A stretch of 23,145 bases of DNA from JAJPKE01 sp052143275 (GTDB taxonomy: Bacteria > Chloroflexota > Ktedonobacteria > Ktedonobacterales > JADMIN01). The position numbers were made by a program, and so were the translations under genes. The stretch lies in NCBI GenBank assembly GCA_052143275.1, contig JBKQTH010000373.1:1-23145 (forward strand), in the 5' to 3' direction. The notes beneath the pieces were generated by a model. The model did no database searches. It was not told the origin of the DNA and saw only the letters and a program-made list of their open reading frames with translations. Shown one piece after another: positions 14,760-22,595 of this stretch; positions within the stretch are counted from its first letter, which is position 1, and every line of letters starts with the position of its first letter.

Positions 14760-16190
14760 TTATAGGGGAGGGAGAGCCGGTTCGACGAAGGAGAGATCGA
14801 TGTCAGGCAATGCATGCCATCTCAGGTGCCCGTCGCGTCCATTGAGTGCGAAGAGTCCTAGCCTTGTTCCGACGAAGACTACTCCATTCCGAGCTTCCAG
14901 CCAAAGCGCGTTAGTGGCGCCGTGCAGAGCATAGGGTCGCCGCCACTGACCAACTTTGAACTCGCTTCGAAGCACTCTCCAACGGCTGGCCCGAGGACCA
15001 GGATACGCGAGAAGAGATTCCACCGTGTCCCAGGACTTCTTCGTCGCATCGGCCAGCATGGCTGGTGTCCTCCATCCCCAAAGTAGGAGCAGCGCGGCGG
15101 TATCCGTCGGACTATGCCACGACCAGAGCTGCGCACCGGTCTCGGCATCCAGCGCGCCGACCTCGGCAATCTTGTCGCGGTGACGCGGCATATGAGGATC
15201 GTCATGGAGGCATGCATAGTATACCCGACCATTATCGAGAGCAAGGATGTCCGTTCGTATCCCCTGAGCACGCCACAGCTCGCCGCCGCCTCCCGCTACG
15301 TCCACCGCCGCTACCCAGGGCTGGCTATCCTCTGCGGAGCTGACATACGCAATACCTTCGTCGGTGAGTAGGTGCAACCGCCATCCCCCAAAAGGCATCC
15401 GGTATACGTCGGTACCGTCCTCAGATCGCAGCACGGTGAATTCCGCCTCGTGGTTGCGCCGGCGCAGCAGCTTGCCCACAAGCATACGGTGCGGTACAGA
15501 CAGCACGGTGTAGGACCCAGCCGTACTCCACAACTCCTGACCGGTTTGCGACTCCACTACCTGCACCGGCAACGGCGAGTTCCCGTTGACGAGAAACGTC
15601 CGGCCACCACCAGCCGCGAGGAACCGAACGGGACGGATTGGAGCCCGGCTGCCCAGTACCGACCAACGGACCGCACCGGTCTGGGGGTCAAGTGCACAGA
15701 TCTGTTCGACGTCGGGTGGGCGGGCCGGATCATGCGAGGCAACCAGCACCATGCCACTGTCGACTTCGACATGCAGGCGACCCTTGAGGCTCCAATCTGA
15801 AGCAGTCCACTGTAGCGCTCCGTCGACAAGGTTACGACACTCGAGCCGGCTCGGCTGCGCTTCGGCTTCCGCACTGCGGTGATCGATGCGTTCCCGTTTC
15901 GCGGCGGTGGTGGCTTGGTAGCGCTCCTCATGTAGGGACAGCGGCAGACCTAAGGGGACATAGAACCGCCTGCCGTCTTGCGCGAGTGTTCCAAGCTCGC
16001 ATCCGGTCCGCTGTCGCCACGGGACCGCTCCTGTCTGGGCCCGCACGACGGCGACGTCTCCCTGCCAGGACCCAACCACGAGCGTTGGCCTTGACCGATG
16101 CTCGGACAGTTCAATCTGGCTGTGTGGCAACGACGAGGACACGGGCGTACTCCTTCGTGGTAGACAGCACGGTTCTGCTGTCCTTGGCAT
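14760..16190 (-). CDS. PQQ-like beta-propeller repeat protein
   Basis: This 476-residue protein is built from propeller blades, each ending in a D-x-x-x-G-x-x-x-W motif. Examples are QTGAVPWRQRTG, VDGALQWTASD, ALDPQTGAVRWSV, SQTGQELWSTAGS, LDAETGAQLWSWH and LNGRDGHLRWHALP. This pattern defines PQQ-like (quinoprotein-type) propellers, which are often scaffolds that bind no cofactor. No secretion signal or membrane anchor is visible at the start. GTG 16214 and ATG 16190 are both possible; ATG 16190 has an AAGG upstream and is preferred with modest confidence. No dehydrogenase partner is nearby, so its role is unknown. Confidence 0.85.
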   Translation of the reverse strand: MPRTAEPCCLPRRSTPVSSSLPHSQIELSEHRSRPTLVVGSWQGDVAVVRAQTGAVPWRQRTGCELGTLAQDGRRFYVPLGLPLSLHEERYQATTAAKRERIDHRSAEAEAQPSRLECRNLVDGALQWTASDWSLKGRLHVEVDSGMVLVASHDPARPPDVEQICALDPQTGAVRWSVLGSRAPIRPVRFLAAGGGRTFLVNGNSPLPVQVVESQTGQELWSTAGSYTVLSVPHRMLVGKLLRRRNHEAEFTVLRSEDGTDVYRMPFGGWRLHLLTDEGIAYVSSAEDSQPWVAAVDVAGGGGELWRAQGIRTDILALDNGRVYYACLHDDPHMPRHRDKIAEVGALDAETGAQLWSWHSPTDTAALLLLWGWRTPAMLADATKKSWDTVESLLAYPGPRASRWRVLRSEFKVGQWRRPYALHGATNALWLEARNGVVFVGTRLGLFALNGRDGHLRWHALPDIDLSFVEPALPPL

Positions 16191-16241
16191 CTTCGAGCAC
16201 CTTATGTACGGCACGACATCGGCGTCAGTTGCATGCTTAAT

Positions 16242-16466
16242 CTACCGCGGATACGCGCTAGGAATGGGAACGAGCGCGGCCAGGCCGATCATCAGAACGG
16301 GGAAGACGACGAAATTGCCGAGCAGCATCCCTACGGGCAGCTTCCAGTTCGTCCGAAACTCCGACAGGATGACCTGATGGGCATTGAGCCGTAAGCCAAG
16401 TCCGAGCGTACTGGACATTACGAATAGAAGTCCGAAAGCGACGATGACTGTCAGGATAGGACTCAT
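16242..16466 (-). pseudogene. N-terminal fragment of a BASS (bile acid:Na+ symporter-like) transporter
   Basis: The start is sound: AAGGAG lies eight bases before ATG 16466. The 74 residues hold two membrane segments, ILTVIVAFGLLFVMSSTLGL and PVGMLLGNFVVFPVLMIGLA, joined by GLRLNAHQVILSEFRTNWK. This matches the first two helices of BASS-type proteins, where GL.L...Q......R is common. The protein then ends at PIPSAYPR and a TAG, while family members have about ten helices. The remainder is gone: the PQQ-like gene begins 50 bases on. It could be translated but is unlikely to transport anything. Confidence 0.6.
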
Positions 16467-16555
16467 GTGAGTCGCTCCTTTTGGGACGTACTGGTCGGAA
16501 GGGATTTTCGAGGCGTGTACGCGTGTCGAGCGGTGTAAGACTGCGATGAGACTGC

Positions 16556-16718
16556 TGTAAGAGCGTTGTAAGAGCGCAGCACAGTCCGGCAACATCGCGG
16601 TCGTAGACTGGGTCGCAGACTGGGTCGTAGACCGAGAGAGGTGTGGACATGATGCCGTTCGCATCACGTGGTTCTCCGACACGGGGGGTCTCCGACACGG
16701 GGGGTCTCCGACACGAGA
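16556..16718. repeat. Three families of short tandem repeats in one intergenic region
   Basis: Three series follow each other: TGTAAGAGCG(T/C), 11 bp x2 (16556-16577); GTCGTAGACTGG-type, 12 bp x3 (16600-16635); and GGTCTCCGACACGGGG-type, 16 bp x3 (16671-16718). They fill the region between the divergent BASS fragment and the epoxide-hydrolase-like gene. Regulator binding or slippage-prone DNA are both possible. Confidence 0.8.
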
Positions 16719-16823
16719 GGAGCGAGGATCTGGGAGCGTGAAACTACTGGACCTGAGAGCCCTCGGTGAGGCGTGTTCTTCGACGAGCTGGTGCCTAGAT
16801 GCCGAGATGAGGAGCCGATCACG

Positions 16824-17867
16824 ATGAATAAGACCGCAGGAAGTTTGGCGTTGGTCTCAGCGGGCGTTGGCCTTCTGGGTGTCGGATTTACCCAGATCTA
16901 TGCCCCGCTGCGCGCGCAGCGCCTTGCAACGACGTATGAGCAATTTCGGGCGGAGCACCAGGCGGAGCACGATCGCATCGACGCCCAGTTCACCCATCAG
17001 GACCGCGTCGTCAAGGGCCTCACGTGGCACTATGTGGACGAAGGCGCCCGCGACGGCGAGGTCATTCTCTTCCTCCACGGATGGCCCGAGAGCTGGTACT
17101 CCTGGGGCCACGTCCTCCCGCAGGTGGACCACAGCTACCGTCTGATCGCTATCGACATGAAAGGGTACGGCCGTTCCGATCATCAGGATCGTGACTACCA
17201 CTGGCACACGGTGGCCCGGCAAATCCTGGACTTGATGGACGACCTTGGAATCGGGACGTTCTATGTCGTCTCGCACGATTGGGGGACGCTCATCGGCAGC
17301 GTGCTGGTCGGCGATCATCCGGATCGGATTCGGGGGTACGTCCGCATGGAGGCCGATCTCACCAGCCCCAAGACCGTCGCCGACTGGATCACCTTCTATC
17401 GGCTCAAGCCGCAGTTTCTCTCCTTCCGAAGCTACTGGTACGGGCGCTACCGGATGCAGGACTCGGGCGCGCTCATCGACACGGTCTATCCGCCGCGCAT
17501 GACCACCCCCTTGCGGCCGGTCGATCGTGACTACTTCGTGTACGAGTTCTCGCGGCCGGGGGTCGCCGACGCGGTCCCCTACTACTTCCTCGCCCGCAAT
17601 TGGGATTTCCCCGCCGCCATGGACCGGATCTGCGAGACCACCTTTCCGTTCCCGGTCGTGCAGCTGCAATCCACGCAAGACCCCGCGCAACCGCACCAGA
17701 TCTTCCCGGACGTCGCGACCCGGTGCCCAAACGTGAGGCTGGAATGGATAACCAACGCCAGCCACTTCGCCAACCTCGACCAACCTACCCAGGTGGCCGA
17801 GGCGATCAACCGCTTCGTGCAGGCGACCAGTGCCGCTGCCAAGCGGGAGATGGCCGGACGGAGGTGA
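16824..17867 (+). CDS. Alpha/beta hydrolase of the epoxide hydrolase / haloalkane dehalogenase type, N-terminally anchored
   Basis: This 347-residue protein starts at ATG 16824, ten bases after AGGAG; an upstream frame from 16773 lacks such a site. Residues 6-29 (GSLALVSAGVGLLGVGFTQI) form a hydrophobic segment that may anchor or export it. The catalytic domain shows LFLHGWPESWYSW (HGWP 85-88), GYGRSD, and the nucleophile elbow VVSHDWGT with Asp152 in place of Ser. That defines the epoxide hydrolase and dehalogenase branch. Acid Asp286 (QSTQDP) and His314 (NASHFAN) complete the triad. The halide-binding or epoxide-activating residues cannot be settled by eye, so the substrate is open. A strong hairpin at 17882-17908 and the SfLAP-type gene follow on the same strand. 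Confidence 0.9.
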   Translation: MNKTAGSLALVSAGVGLLGVGFTQIYAPLRAQRLATTYEQFRAEHQAEHDRIDAQFTHQDRVVKGLTWHYVDEGARDGEVILFLHGWPESWYSWGHVLPQVDHSYRLIAIDMKGYGRSDHQDRDYHWHTVARQILDLMDDLGIGTFYVVSHDWGTLIGSVLVGDHPDRIRGYVRMEADLTSPKTVADWITFYRLKPQFLSFRSYWYGRYRMQDSGALIDTVYPPRMTTPLRPVDRDYFVYEFSRPGVADAVPYYFLARNWDFPAAMDRICETTFPFPVVQLQSTQDPAQPHQIFPDVATRCPNVRLEWITNASHFANLDQPTQVAEAINRFVQATSAAAKREMAGRR

Positions 17868-17881
17868 TCGGTGGGAAGAGA

Positions 17882-17908
17882 GGACGTGGGCCCGCCGGGC
17901 CCTCGTCC
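17882..17908 (+). terminator. GC-rich hairpin after the epoxide-hydrolase-like gene
   Basis: GGACG-T-GGGCCC pairs with GGGCCC-T-CGTCC around a GCC loop, giving an 11-bp stem with one T/T mismatch. C residues rather than a T-run follow, so it may be a weak or factor-dependent terminator, or an mRNA-stabilising structure between two genes. Confidence 0.5.
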
Positions 17909-17972
17909 CCCGTGAGATGGCCTGCTGCTATCAGAGGAGGTAGCAGAGAAGACAGCTGAGGAGGTCTAAGCC

Positions 17973-18671
17973 ATGGGCAGCGCCATCGGCGCTATCCTTA
18001 GCGCCATCGGCGCTATCCTTCCCCACGCGGTCGGCGTGGCGGTCAGCCCCGTGCCCATCATTGCGGTGATCCTGCTGCTCTTCTCTCGCCGGGCCAGGAC
18101 AGTCGCTCCGGCGTTTCTGCTGGGGTGGATGGCCGGCTTGGCCATTGTAGCTGCGATCATCCTGGCAATCGCGGGCGGCGTCGAGCATACCAGCAAGAGG
18201 GCCGAATCTACCGTCGGTGCGTCTGTGCAGTTCGTACTCGGGTTGCTGCTGCTGTTCCTGGCCTATCGGCAATGGCGGGGGCGACCGAAGCCAGGCGAAG
18301 AGGCGAAGATGCCCACGTGGCTCGGGAAGCTCGATACGATAACGCCGCTCGCAGGGTTTGGCCTGGGAGCGGCGCTCGCCGCCCTGAACCCCAAGAACCT
18401 CCCGCTAACCATCGGCGCCGCTCTCGCCATTGCCAGCGCCGGCTTGTCGCCGGCGAACTCCATCATCGTCCTGGTTGTCTATGTCGTCCTCGCCAGCATA
18501 ACGGTCGGTGGGCCGGTGCTCTACTTCCTGGTCGCGCGCTCGCGGGCAACGCCGACGCTCAGTGCCTGGAAGGCGTGGCTGAGCGCAAACAACGCTACCG
18601 TGATGGGCTTGCTCTTCCTCGTGTTTGGCGCCGTGCTGCTCGGCAAAGGGATTGGTGGCCTGACCAGTTGA
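17973..18671 (+). CDS. GAP-family (SfLAP-type) integral membrane protein
   Basis: This 232-residue protein has about six membrane helices and the family landmarks of the actinobacterial and chloroflexal GAP/SfLAP group, a relative of LysE-type exporters. These are an N-terminal AVGVAVSPVPIIAVILLLFS, FLLGWMAGLAIV, a central LAALNPKNLPLTIGAALAIA with the N-P-K-N loop, and a terminal MGLLFLVFGAVLLGKGI. SfLAP proteins are linked to export of lipids or other small molecules in mycobacteria; the substrate here is unknown. The start ATG 17973 is set by GAGGAGG eight bases upstream. The first 40 codons include a perfect 21-bp tandem duplication (17979-17999 and 18000-18020) that gives SAIGAIL twice. 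Confidence 0.9.
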   Translation: MGSAIGAILSAIGAILPHAVGVAVSPVPIIAVILLLFSRRARTVAPAFLLGWMAGLAIVAAIILAIAGGVEHTSKRAESTVGASVQFVLGLLLLFLAYRQWRGRPKPGEEAKMPTWLGKLDTITPLAGFGLGAALAALNPKNLPLTIGAALAIASAGLSPANSIIVLVVYVVLASITVGGPVLYFLVARSRATPTLSAWKAWLSANNATVMGLLFLVFGAVLLGKGIGGLTS

Positions 18672-18857
18672 GCGAGGAACCGCCGGTCACGACGATGGTA
18701 GGCAGAGGAGTATGCTCGTGCGACTCCGCCTTCCACGAGTGACATGTGACAGCGATGGACAGCAAGGACAGCTGAATTTATAACATGTCATGGCCACAAA
18801 CGTATGCAGATATAGATGACACCAATTACGTCTTGGGTGTTGTTGCTGGGACAGACA
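18672..18857. other. Convergent intergenic region
   Basis: It contains an 8-bp inverted repeat (TGACATGT near 18751 and ACATGTCA near 18783) but no stem followed by T residues. No gene is seen. Confidence 0.4.
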
Positions 18858-19721
18858 CTACTCGGTGGTCTCAGACTTGAGGCGGAAAGCTCGGAGATCG
18901 AGGGTATAGTCGTCTGGTTTGTCCGGCGTCTTCAGGATGAAGAACAGCGCGCTCCAGGGCGTCGGCTCGGGGCCGGTGCTGGTAAGGTGCCAAGTCGACC
19001 AGACAAACGGTCCTCCTGCTCCAGCATCCGTCTGCGTCCAGCCAGCCTGAGTCAATTGCCCGACATAATGATGAGCCAGGGCCTCTTGGTCAAGGGGGGT
19101 AGTCACCGTTGAGGTTGTGTGCATCCACTCTGGATCGCCGTGGCTGCTCGTGCCACCGAGTTGTGCGCCCAGTGGCGCAATGAGGGTCGGCAGCATCTGG
19201 CGCCCGGTGTTGGGGTACCTGGGAAAGCCTCGTGGTGCCGGCTGGTCCTGGCGGGCACATGGATTGCCTTCCTCACCAAGCGTCAGATCCAGGCGCACAT
19301 GCGTCGTGGCGTTTTCGCGCTGCACCAACATCGGCCTTAGGCAGGCATGGCTGGGTGTGTGGCAAAAAGCGAGCCGCGCCGATGGGCGGTAGTCGCTTTG
19401 GACAAAGCCGCCCGTTGGCGGCTGCCGCATATATTCGAACTCGTTCCAGGCCAGGGCGGTGAGCTGTGCGCGATGTACGCTGATCATCTCGTCCAGCGGG
19501 AGATCGCTCTCCAGAGTAATCACAAAGCTGGAATCGCTGCGGGCTAGGGTCCCGAGCACGCGGGTGTGTGGAGGCACGGGTATCTCCAGCGGTATGTTCT
19601 CAGGAATCGTGCTGGGAAAGAGATGTGGTTGGGGGCTATTGGGGTCAATGGGAGAGGCAAGCAGGCTGATGGCAAGAGCAGTGAGTTGCTCGAGTTCGCT
19701 AGCAGCTGATTCCTCGCTCAT
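18858..19721 (-). CDS. Conserved-looking protein of unknown function with two related alpha/beta units
   Basis: This 287-residue soluble protein starts at ATG 19721, eight bases after AAGGAG. Residues 48-145 (TRVLGTLARSDSSFVITLES, then MISVHRAQLTALAWNEFEYM) and residues 205-280 (LAHHYVGQLTQAGWTQTD, WSTWHLT, SALFFILK, DYTLDLRAF) look like two copies of one fold. Each has a helix ending in QL...W followed by beta strands. The linker is Pro/Gly/His-rich. There is no signal peptide and no catalytic motif that I recognise. It appears to be a single-gene unit convergent with the SfLAP-type gene. Confidence 0.75.
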   Translation of the reverse strand: MSEESAASELEQLTALAISLLASPIDPNSPQPHLFPSTIPENIPLEIPVPPHTRVLGTLARSDSSFVITLESDLPLDEMISVHRAQLTALAWNEFEYMRQPPTGGFVQSDYRPSARLAFCHTPSHACLRPMLVQRENATTHVRLDLTLGEEGNPCARQDQPAPRGFPRYPNTGRQMLPTLIAPLGAQLGGTSSHGDPEWMHTTSTVTTPLDQEALAHHYVGQLTQAGWTQTDAGAGGPFVWSTWHLTSTGPEPTPWSALFFILKTPDKPDDYTLDLRAFRLKSETTE

Positions 19722-19922
19722 GATACTACTCCTTGGTCCTGTAGCCTCACTCGCTCGACTTCGTCCAGAAGGGTTCCTGGTGTAGGTGTGCCAACGTGTC
19801 TCGTCTCAATACTACACTATCCGATATAAAATTGGTATGACGAGTCAAACGTGACACTCTCAATCCCCTAAAGAGGATGGGACTTCTCGCGCCGATCGTT
19901 AAAATCCGCTACGAATTCTGAG

Positions 19923-20197
19923 GCTACCACGCCAACCGGTACGCCAACCCAGAGCATTATTGCCGGACTTTAGCGGACGCAGCAGTGAGCAAAACTTGCA
20001 TATTTTCGGCATTGGAGAATGGCAATAAACAGTAGTGAACGGGCAGAGATGAGCTTGAAAACCATAGACCGAGAGGTCCGGGGTTCGAATCCCTCTCCCT
20101 CCGCCCAGAGTATCATCGGCCCTCACTCCAAGCGATGGCCGATTCTCTTTTTGCCCATTTTGCCAAATGACACCAATTTAGACACCAGTTGGTGAAG
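19923..20197 (+). repeat. 275-bp attachment-site-like module, copy 1
   Basis: This module aligns without net gaps to 22596-22870, and landmark offsets are identical. They are a CGGAC pair at +41 and +51, the tRNA-Ser 3' half at +130, and GACACC twice, 12 bases apart, at +246 and +258. A tRNA half flanked on both sides by short direct repeats is the layout of a tyrosine-integrase attP or attL/attR site. The copies have diverged by point changes, mostly on the left arm. Confidence 0.8.
20053..20106 (+). pseudogene. tRNA-Ser(TGA) 3' half, copy 1
   Basis: It begins in the anticodon loop (CTTGAAAACC, anticodon TGA). It continues with a serine-type variable arm (GACC GAGA GGTC), the T-loop TTCGAAT, the acceptor strand TCCCTCC and discriminator G. 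There is no 5' half upstream, and the T-stem has a C/C mismatch at its outer pair. It is an attachment core rather than a working tRNA. Confidence 0.75.
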
Positions 20198-20240
20198 ATG
20201 CTGATTTGATTAGAGCGGATATCTGCCACCTGGCCAAGAG

Positions 20241-20408
20241 GCGAGCGCCGCACACACGGCAGTGGCCGTGATCGAGGATGCGTTACGTGCCGATGGTGCC
20301 CCATATCTGCTGACCAAGACCTAGACCATCGACGCCATCTATCGCGCACGAAGGGGAAAATCCGCCGCTGAGATCATCGACGCCGAAGCCTGCCTGCGCC
20401 TGTGGTAG
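20241..20408 (+). pseudogene. Remnant of an unknown gene with one internal stop
   Basis: The frame reads smoothly as AHTAVAVIEDALRADGAPYL, LTKT, TAG (20322-20324), TIDAIYRARRGKSAAEIIDA and EACLRLW, ending at TAG 20406-20408. Composition and codon use look coding throughout, and no start lies upstream. It may be the end of a gene carried by the integrated element. The family is not recognised. Confidence 0.4.
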
Positions 20409-20427
20409 TCCACCTCAGCATATTCTG

Positions 20428-21201
20428 TCATCCTTCCCGCAGCCAGCGCTCCTCTGCCATGTGCTCGAAGATTTTCGTCGCCTCCTCCGCGGTTGGGACC
20501 TTGAGCACATTCTCATCCGCAAGCTCTTGCGCCTGCGGATATCCGCTCGCTCGTACCGCTCGAGCTGCGACCTCCGTGTCGTATGGCGTCCAGCGAAACT
20601 CGCACCCCTCTGAGCTCAGTAGGAGCCAATATGCCCCCGGTCGATCAGCATAAGGCATCCCCACGCTCCCCGCATTGAGGATGCGTAGGGCGCCAAGGTG
20701 CCGTTCAAACTGCATATGGGTATGCCCACAAACGACAATATCTTGCTCGACATCAGAAAAGATGGCACAGAGTCGGTCCTCGGGTGTTATAGAGGTAAAT
20801 AGGTCTTCATCATTCCGCAGGGTGGCATGACAAAACACCAGACGTCCCAGCCCCTCGACCTCGAACTGAAGGTGATCCGGCAACGCCGCCAAAAAGTCTC
20901 GTTGGGAGCGAGTTAACTGGCTGGCGACCCAATGTGTTACCGCACGCACCTCCTCCGACATATCGGAGCTGAGCGGCTGAGCGTCAAAATCCGTGACGGC
21001 CTCCCGATCTGCATTGCCACGAATGGGGCGAACCTGCTCGCCAAGCTGAAAAAGACGCTCCAGGGTCTGCCCAGGCATGGGACCGGAAACGATATCCCCT
21101 CCGACGACTATCAGATCCGGTCGCACCTCTTTGAGCTCCTCCAACACTGCGTTCAGTGCAGGTAGATTCCCATGGATATCGTAGAGCGCTGCAATTTTCA
21201 T
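20428..21201 (-). CDS. Metallophosphoesterase (calcineurin-like, YfcE/MJ0936-type)
   Basis: This 257-residue protein has every metal-site motif of the calcineurin-like superfamily: D8-x-H10 (YDIHGN), G-D36 (VVGGDIVSG), G-N63 (RGNADRE), H125 (VFCHAT) and G-H160-x-H162 (VCGHTHMQF). NAGSVGMP follows, as in small YfcE-type phosphodiesterases. Such enzymes hydrolyse phosphomono- or diesters with two divalent metals; the natural substrate is unknown. The start ATG 21201 follows AAAGGAG by eight bases, though the frame is open to 21237. It is the only intact enzyme between the two 275-bp modules, so it may be cargo of a former element. Confidence 0.93.
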   Translation of the reverse strand: MKIAALYDIHGNLPALNAVLEELKEVRPDLIVVGGDIVSGPMPGQTLERLFQLGEQVRPIRGNADREAVTDFDAQPLSSDMSEEVRAVTHWVASQLTRSQRDFLAALPDHLQFEVEGLGRLVFCHATLRNDEDLFTSITPEDRLCAIFSDVEQDIVVCGHTHMQFERHLGALRILNAGSVGMPYADRPGAYWLLLSSEGCEFRWTPYDTEVAARAVRASGYPQAQELADENVLKVPTAEEATKIFEHMAEERWLREG

Positions 21202-21276
21202 CTTTGCAACTCCTTTTTCCTGCATCTTATCGAGCATCTACTCCCACCATAGCAGGGAACAATAGCCTGTGCAAGC

Positions 21277-21345
21277 CTATCTTGGCTGGGTTTTCCCTAA
21301 CGCTTCATTCATTGCCACTGCCGCCTGCTGTTGCATGTGCGGCGT
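21277..21345 (-). pseudogene. Tyrosine recombinase C-terminal tail, second remnant
   Basis: The 22 codons read TPHMQQQAAVAMNEALGKTQ and stop at TAG 21277-21279. They match the tail of the remnant at 7168-7389 (TPHMQQQAADAMDAALG). Everything upstream in the protein is missing. It sits between the two tRNA-Ser modules, where the element's integrase would be expected. Confidence 0.7.
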
Positions 21346-21390
21346 CTAGCGAGAGGTCGACCAATACCGCGCACTTGACGACGTTGCTGA

Positions 21391-21487
21391 CGACAACGCT
21401 GGCACCTTTCGGTGAACTGTGGCGAACACAGCAGGAAATGATTGCTACGTATTCCGTGTTGGCGGCTGTCAGCGAACGCGAGTGAAC
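21391..21487. repeat. Phased direct-repeat pairs near the integrase tail
   Basis: Bases 21400-21434 align with the left arm of the 275-bp modules (GGCACCTTTCGGTGAAC..., compare GGCAACTTTTGGTGGAC...). TGAAC at 21413 and CGAAC at 21423 are ten bases apart. A second pair, CGAAC at 21473 and TGAAC at 21483, follows. No tRNA half is attached. Confidence 0.6.
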
Positions 21488-22169
21488 AGAAAGCCGTGGG
21501 ACTTGCCGTCTCCTGCACCCCGATATAGGATCAGGGGTCGTGAGACACACTGTTAAGTTGGTATGCCTGAGCAGAGGTAGTCGGCGCCTGCTGGTTCAAG
21601 GCAGTATGCGGTCGTTGGGTCAGGATTTGACCTGACAACAATTGTGACAACACCCCGATGCACACCAGTAGATCCCAGCGGACGCTGGCCCTCATGATGC
21701 CAGAATTCAAGCGACGAGCATAGACGCAGGAATACAGCGCTGGACGGGGCGACTCACCGAAAGGTTTTTGCCCCTTCGACTTAACAGCAATTCTGACAGC
21801 AGGACCGACAGACCAGACGAGATGACACGAGACCACGATGGACACTGAGGGCTGATGCTTTGCGGTAGAAAGACTAAACGAGACGGCCTAGGCGAGGGCG
21901 CCGCGATCTCCAAAACCGCAGGTTGAAGGTCCGCTTCTTAGCGGCGACTTCCGAGCCTAACTGGAAGTGCAGACAGAGTGGCCATTTCCTCTAGGAAGTG
22001 GATCATGATGGAAAACTGCATCCATCTCTTCGGTCAGGGCAGCGAAACCAGTCGTCGCCCCAATGCCATACTCAAGCGAGAGGCACTCGACGGCACCGCT
22101 CAGTGTAGAGCACAGCGGTGCCGTAATCATAGCAGAGCCAGCTGCCGCTGGGATGCTAGGGGCTGGCTG
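21488..22169. other. Gene-poor stretch inside the putative element
   Basis: I find no convincing gene. A minus-strand piece at about 21545-21620 reads ILTQRPHTALNQQAPTTSAQ, which resembles the RPH.AL...TP end of IS3/IS481-type transposases. It is too short and degenerate to call. Confidence 0.35.
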
Positions 22170-22412
22170 CTACTTCGGGTCCTCGTCATCGTCGGGTGCG
22201 CTGACAATGCCCTCTACCGCTACTACCACCACATCCACTTCCTCCACCTCCTCCGTCGGACCACTTGGTGTCTCGCTCACCCCTGATCCGACGAGGCCAC
22301 TGGAATCAGCCGGACCTGGTGCGCCTTCCAGGCCGGTGGTGTCAGCCGGACCTGGTGCGCCTTCCAGGCCGGTGGTGTCAGCTGGATTGCCAAGTTGATT
22401 TGCCTTGTCCAT
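22170..22412 (-). CDS. 80-residue acidic protein with 12-residue tandem repeats
   Basis: The start ATG 22412 follows GGAG by eight bases. Residues 9-44 are three tandem units: PADTTGLEGAPG twice, identical, then the variant PADSSGLVGSG. After a short linker comes a very acidic and valine-rich stretch (TEEVEEVDVVVVAVEGIVSA), ending in DDDEDPK. There is no signal peptide, cysteine or membrane segment. I do not recognise the family. Gly/Pro repeats plus an acidic tail suggest a flexible protein or a binding decoy; a modified-peptide precursor is conceivable, but no modifying enzyme is nearby. Confidence 0.5.
   Translation of the reverse strand: MDKANQLGNPADTTGLEGAPGPADTTGLEGAPGPADSSGLVGSGVSETPSGPTEEVEEVDVVVVAVEGIVSAPDDDEDPK
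22308..22379. repeat. 36-bp tandem repeat, two perfect units
   Basis: Units 22308-22343 and 22344-22379 are identical and begin AGCCGGACCTGGTGCGCC. A third, partial and diverged unit follows. The length is a multiple of three and encodes the 12-residue repeat of the minus-strand protein. Confidence 0.85.
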
Positions 22413-22595
22413 TGCTTATCTCCAGTTCAACCCTTTCTCCCTCAGCTGCCGGGCGGCGATGCCGTTCCTTTGCCCTGATCATGTCGCGAAGTGCGACCTC
22501 GTCGGTAGCGCAGCATCAGGCAATCAATGGCCCATGTGGCCCGCGGACACAATGTACAACGTTAGTAGTGAGAAAGCTAGATTTGGCTTGGTCCC
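22413..22595. other. Upstream region of the repeat protein
   Basis: No gene is seen. It should contain the promoter for the minus-strand gene starting at 22412. Confidence 0.35.

Noticed and set aside
16258..16698. Frames overlapping the BASS fragment
   Set aside because: They cross the tandem repeats and encode repetitive Arg/Ser peptides; the BASS frame has the ribosome site and membrane segments.
19899..20126. Minus-strand peptide with GGGRGIRTPDLS
   Set aside because: It is again an antisense translation of a tRNA-Ser 3' half, not a protein.
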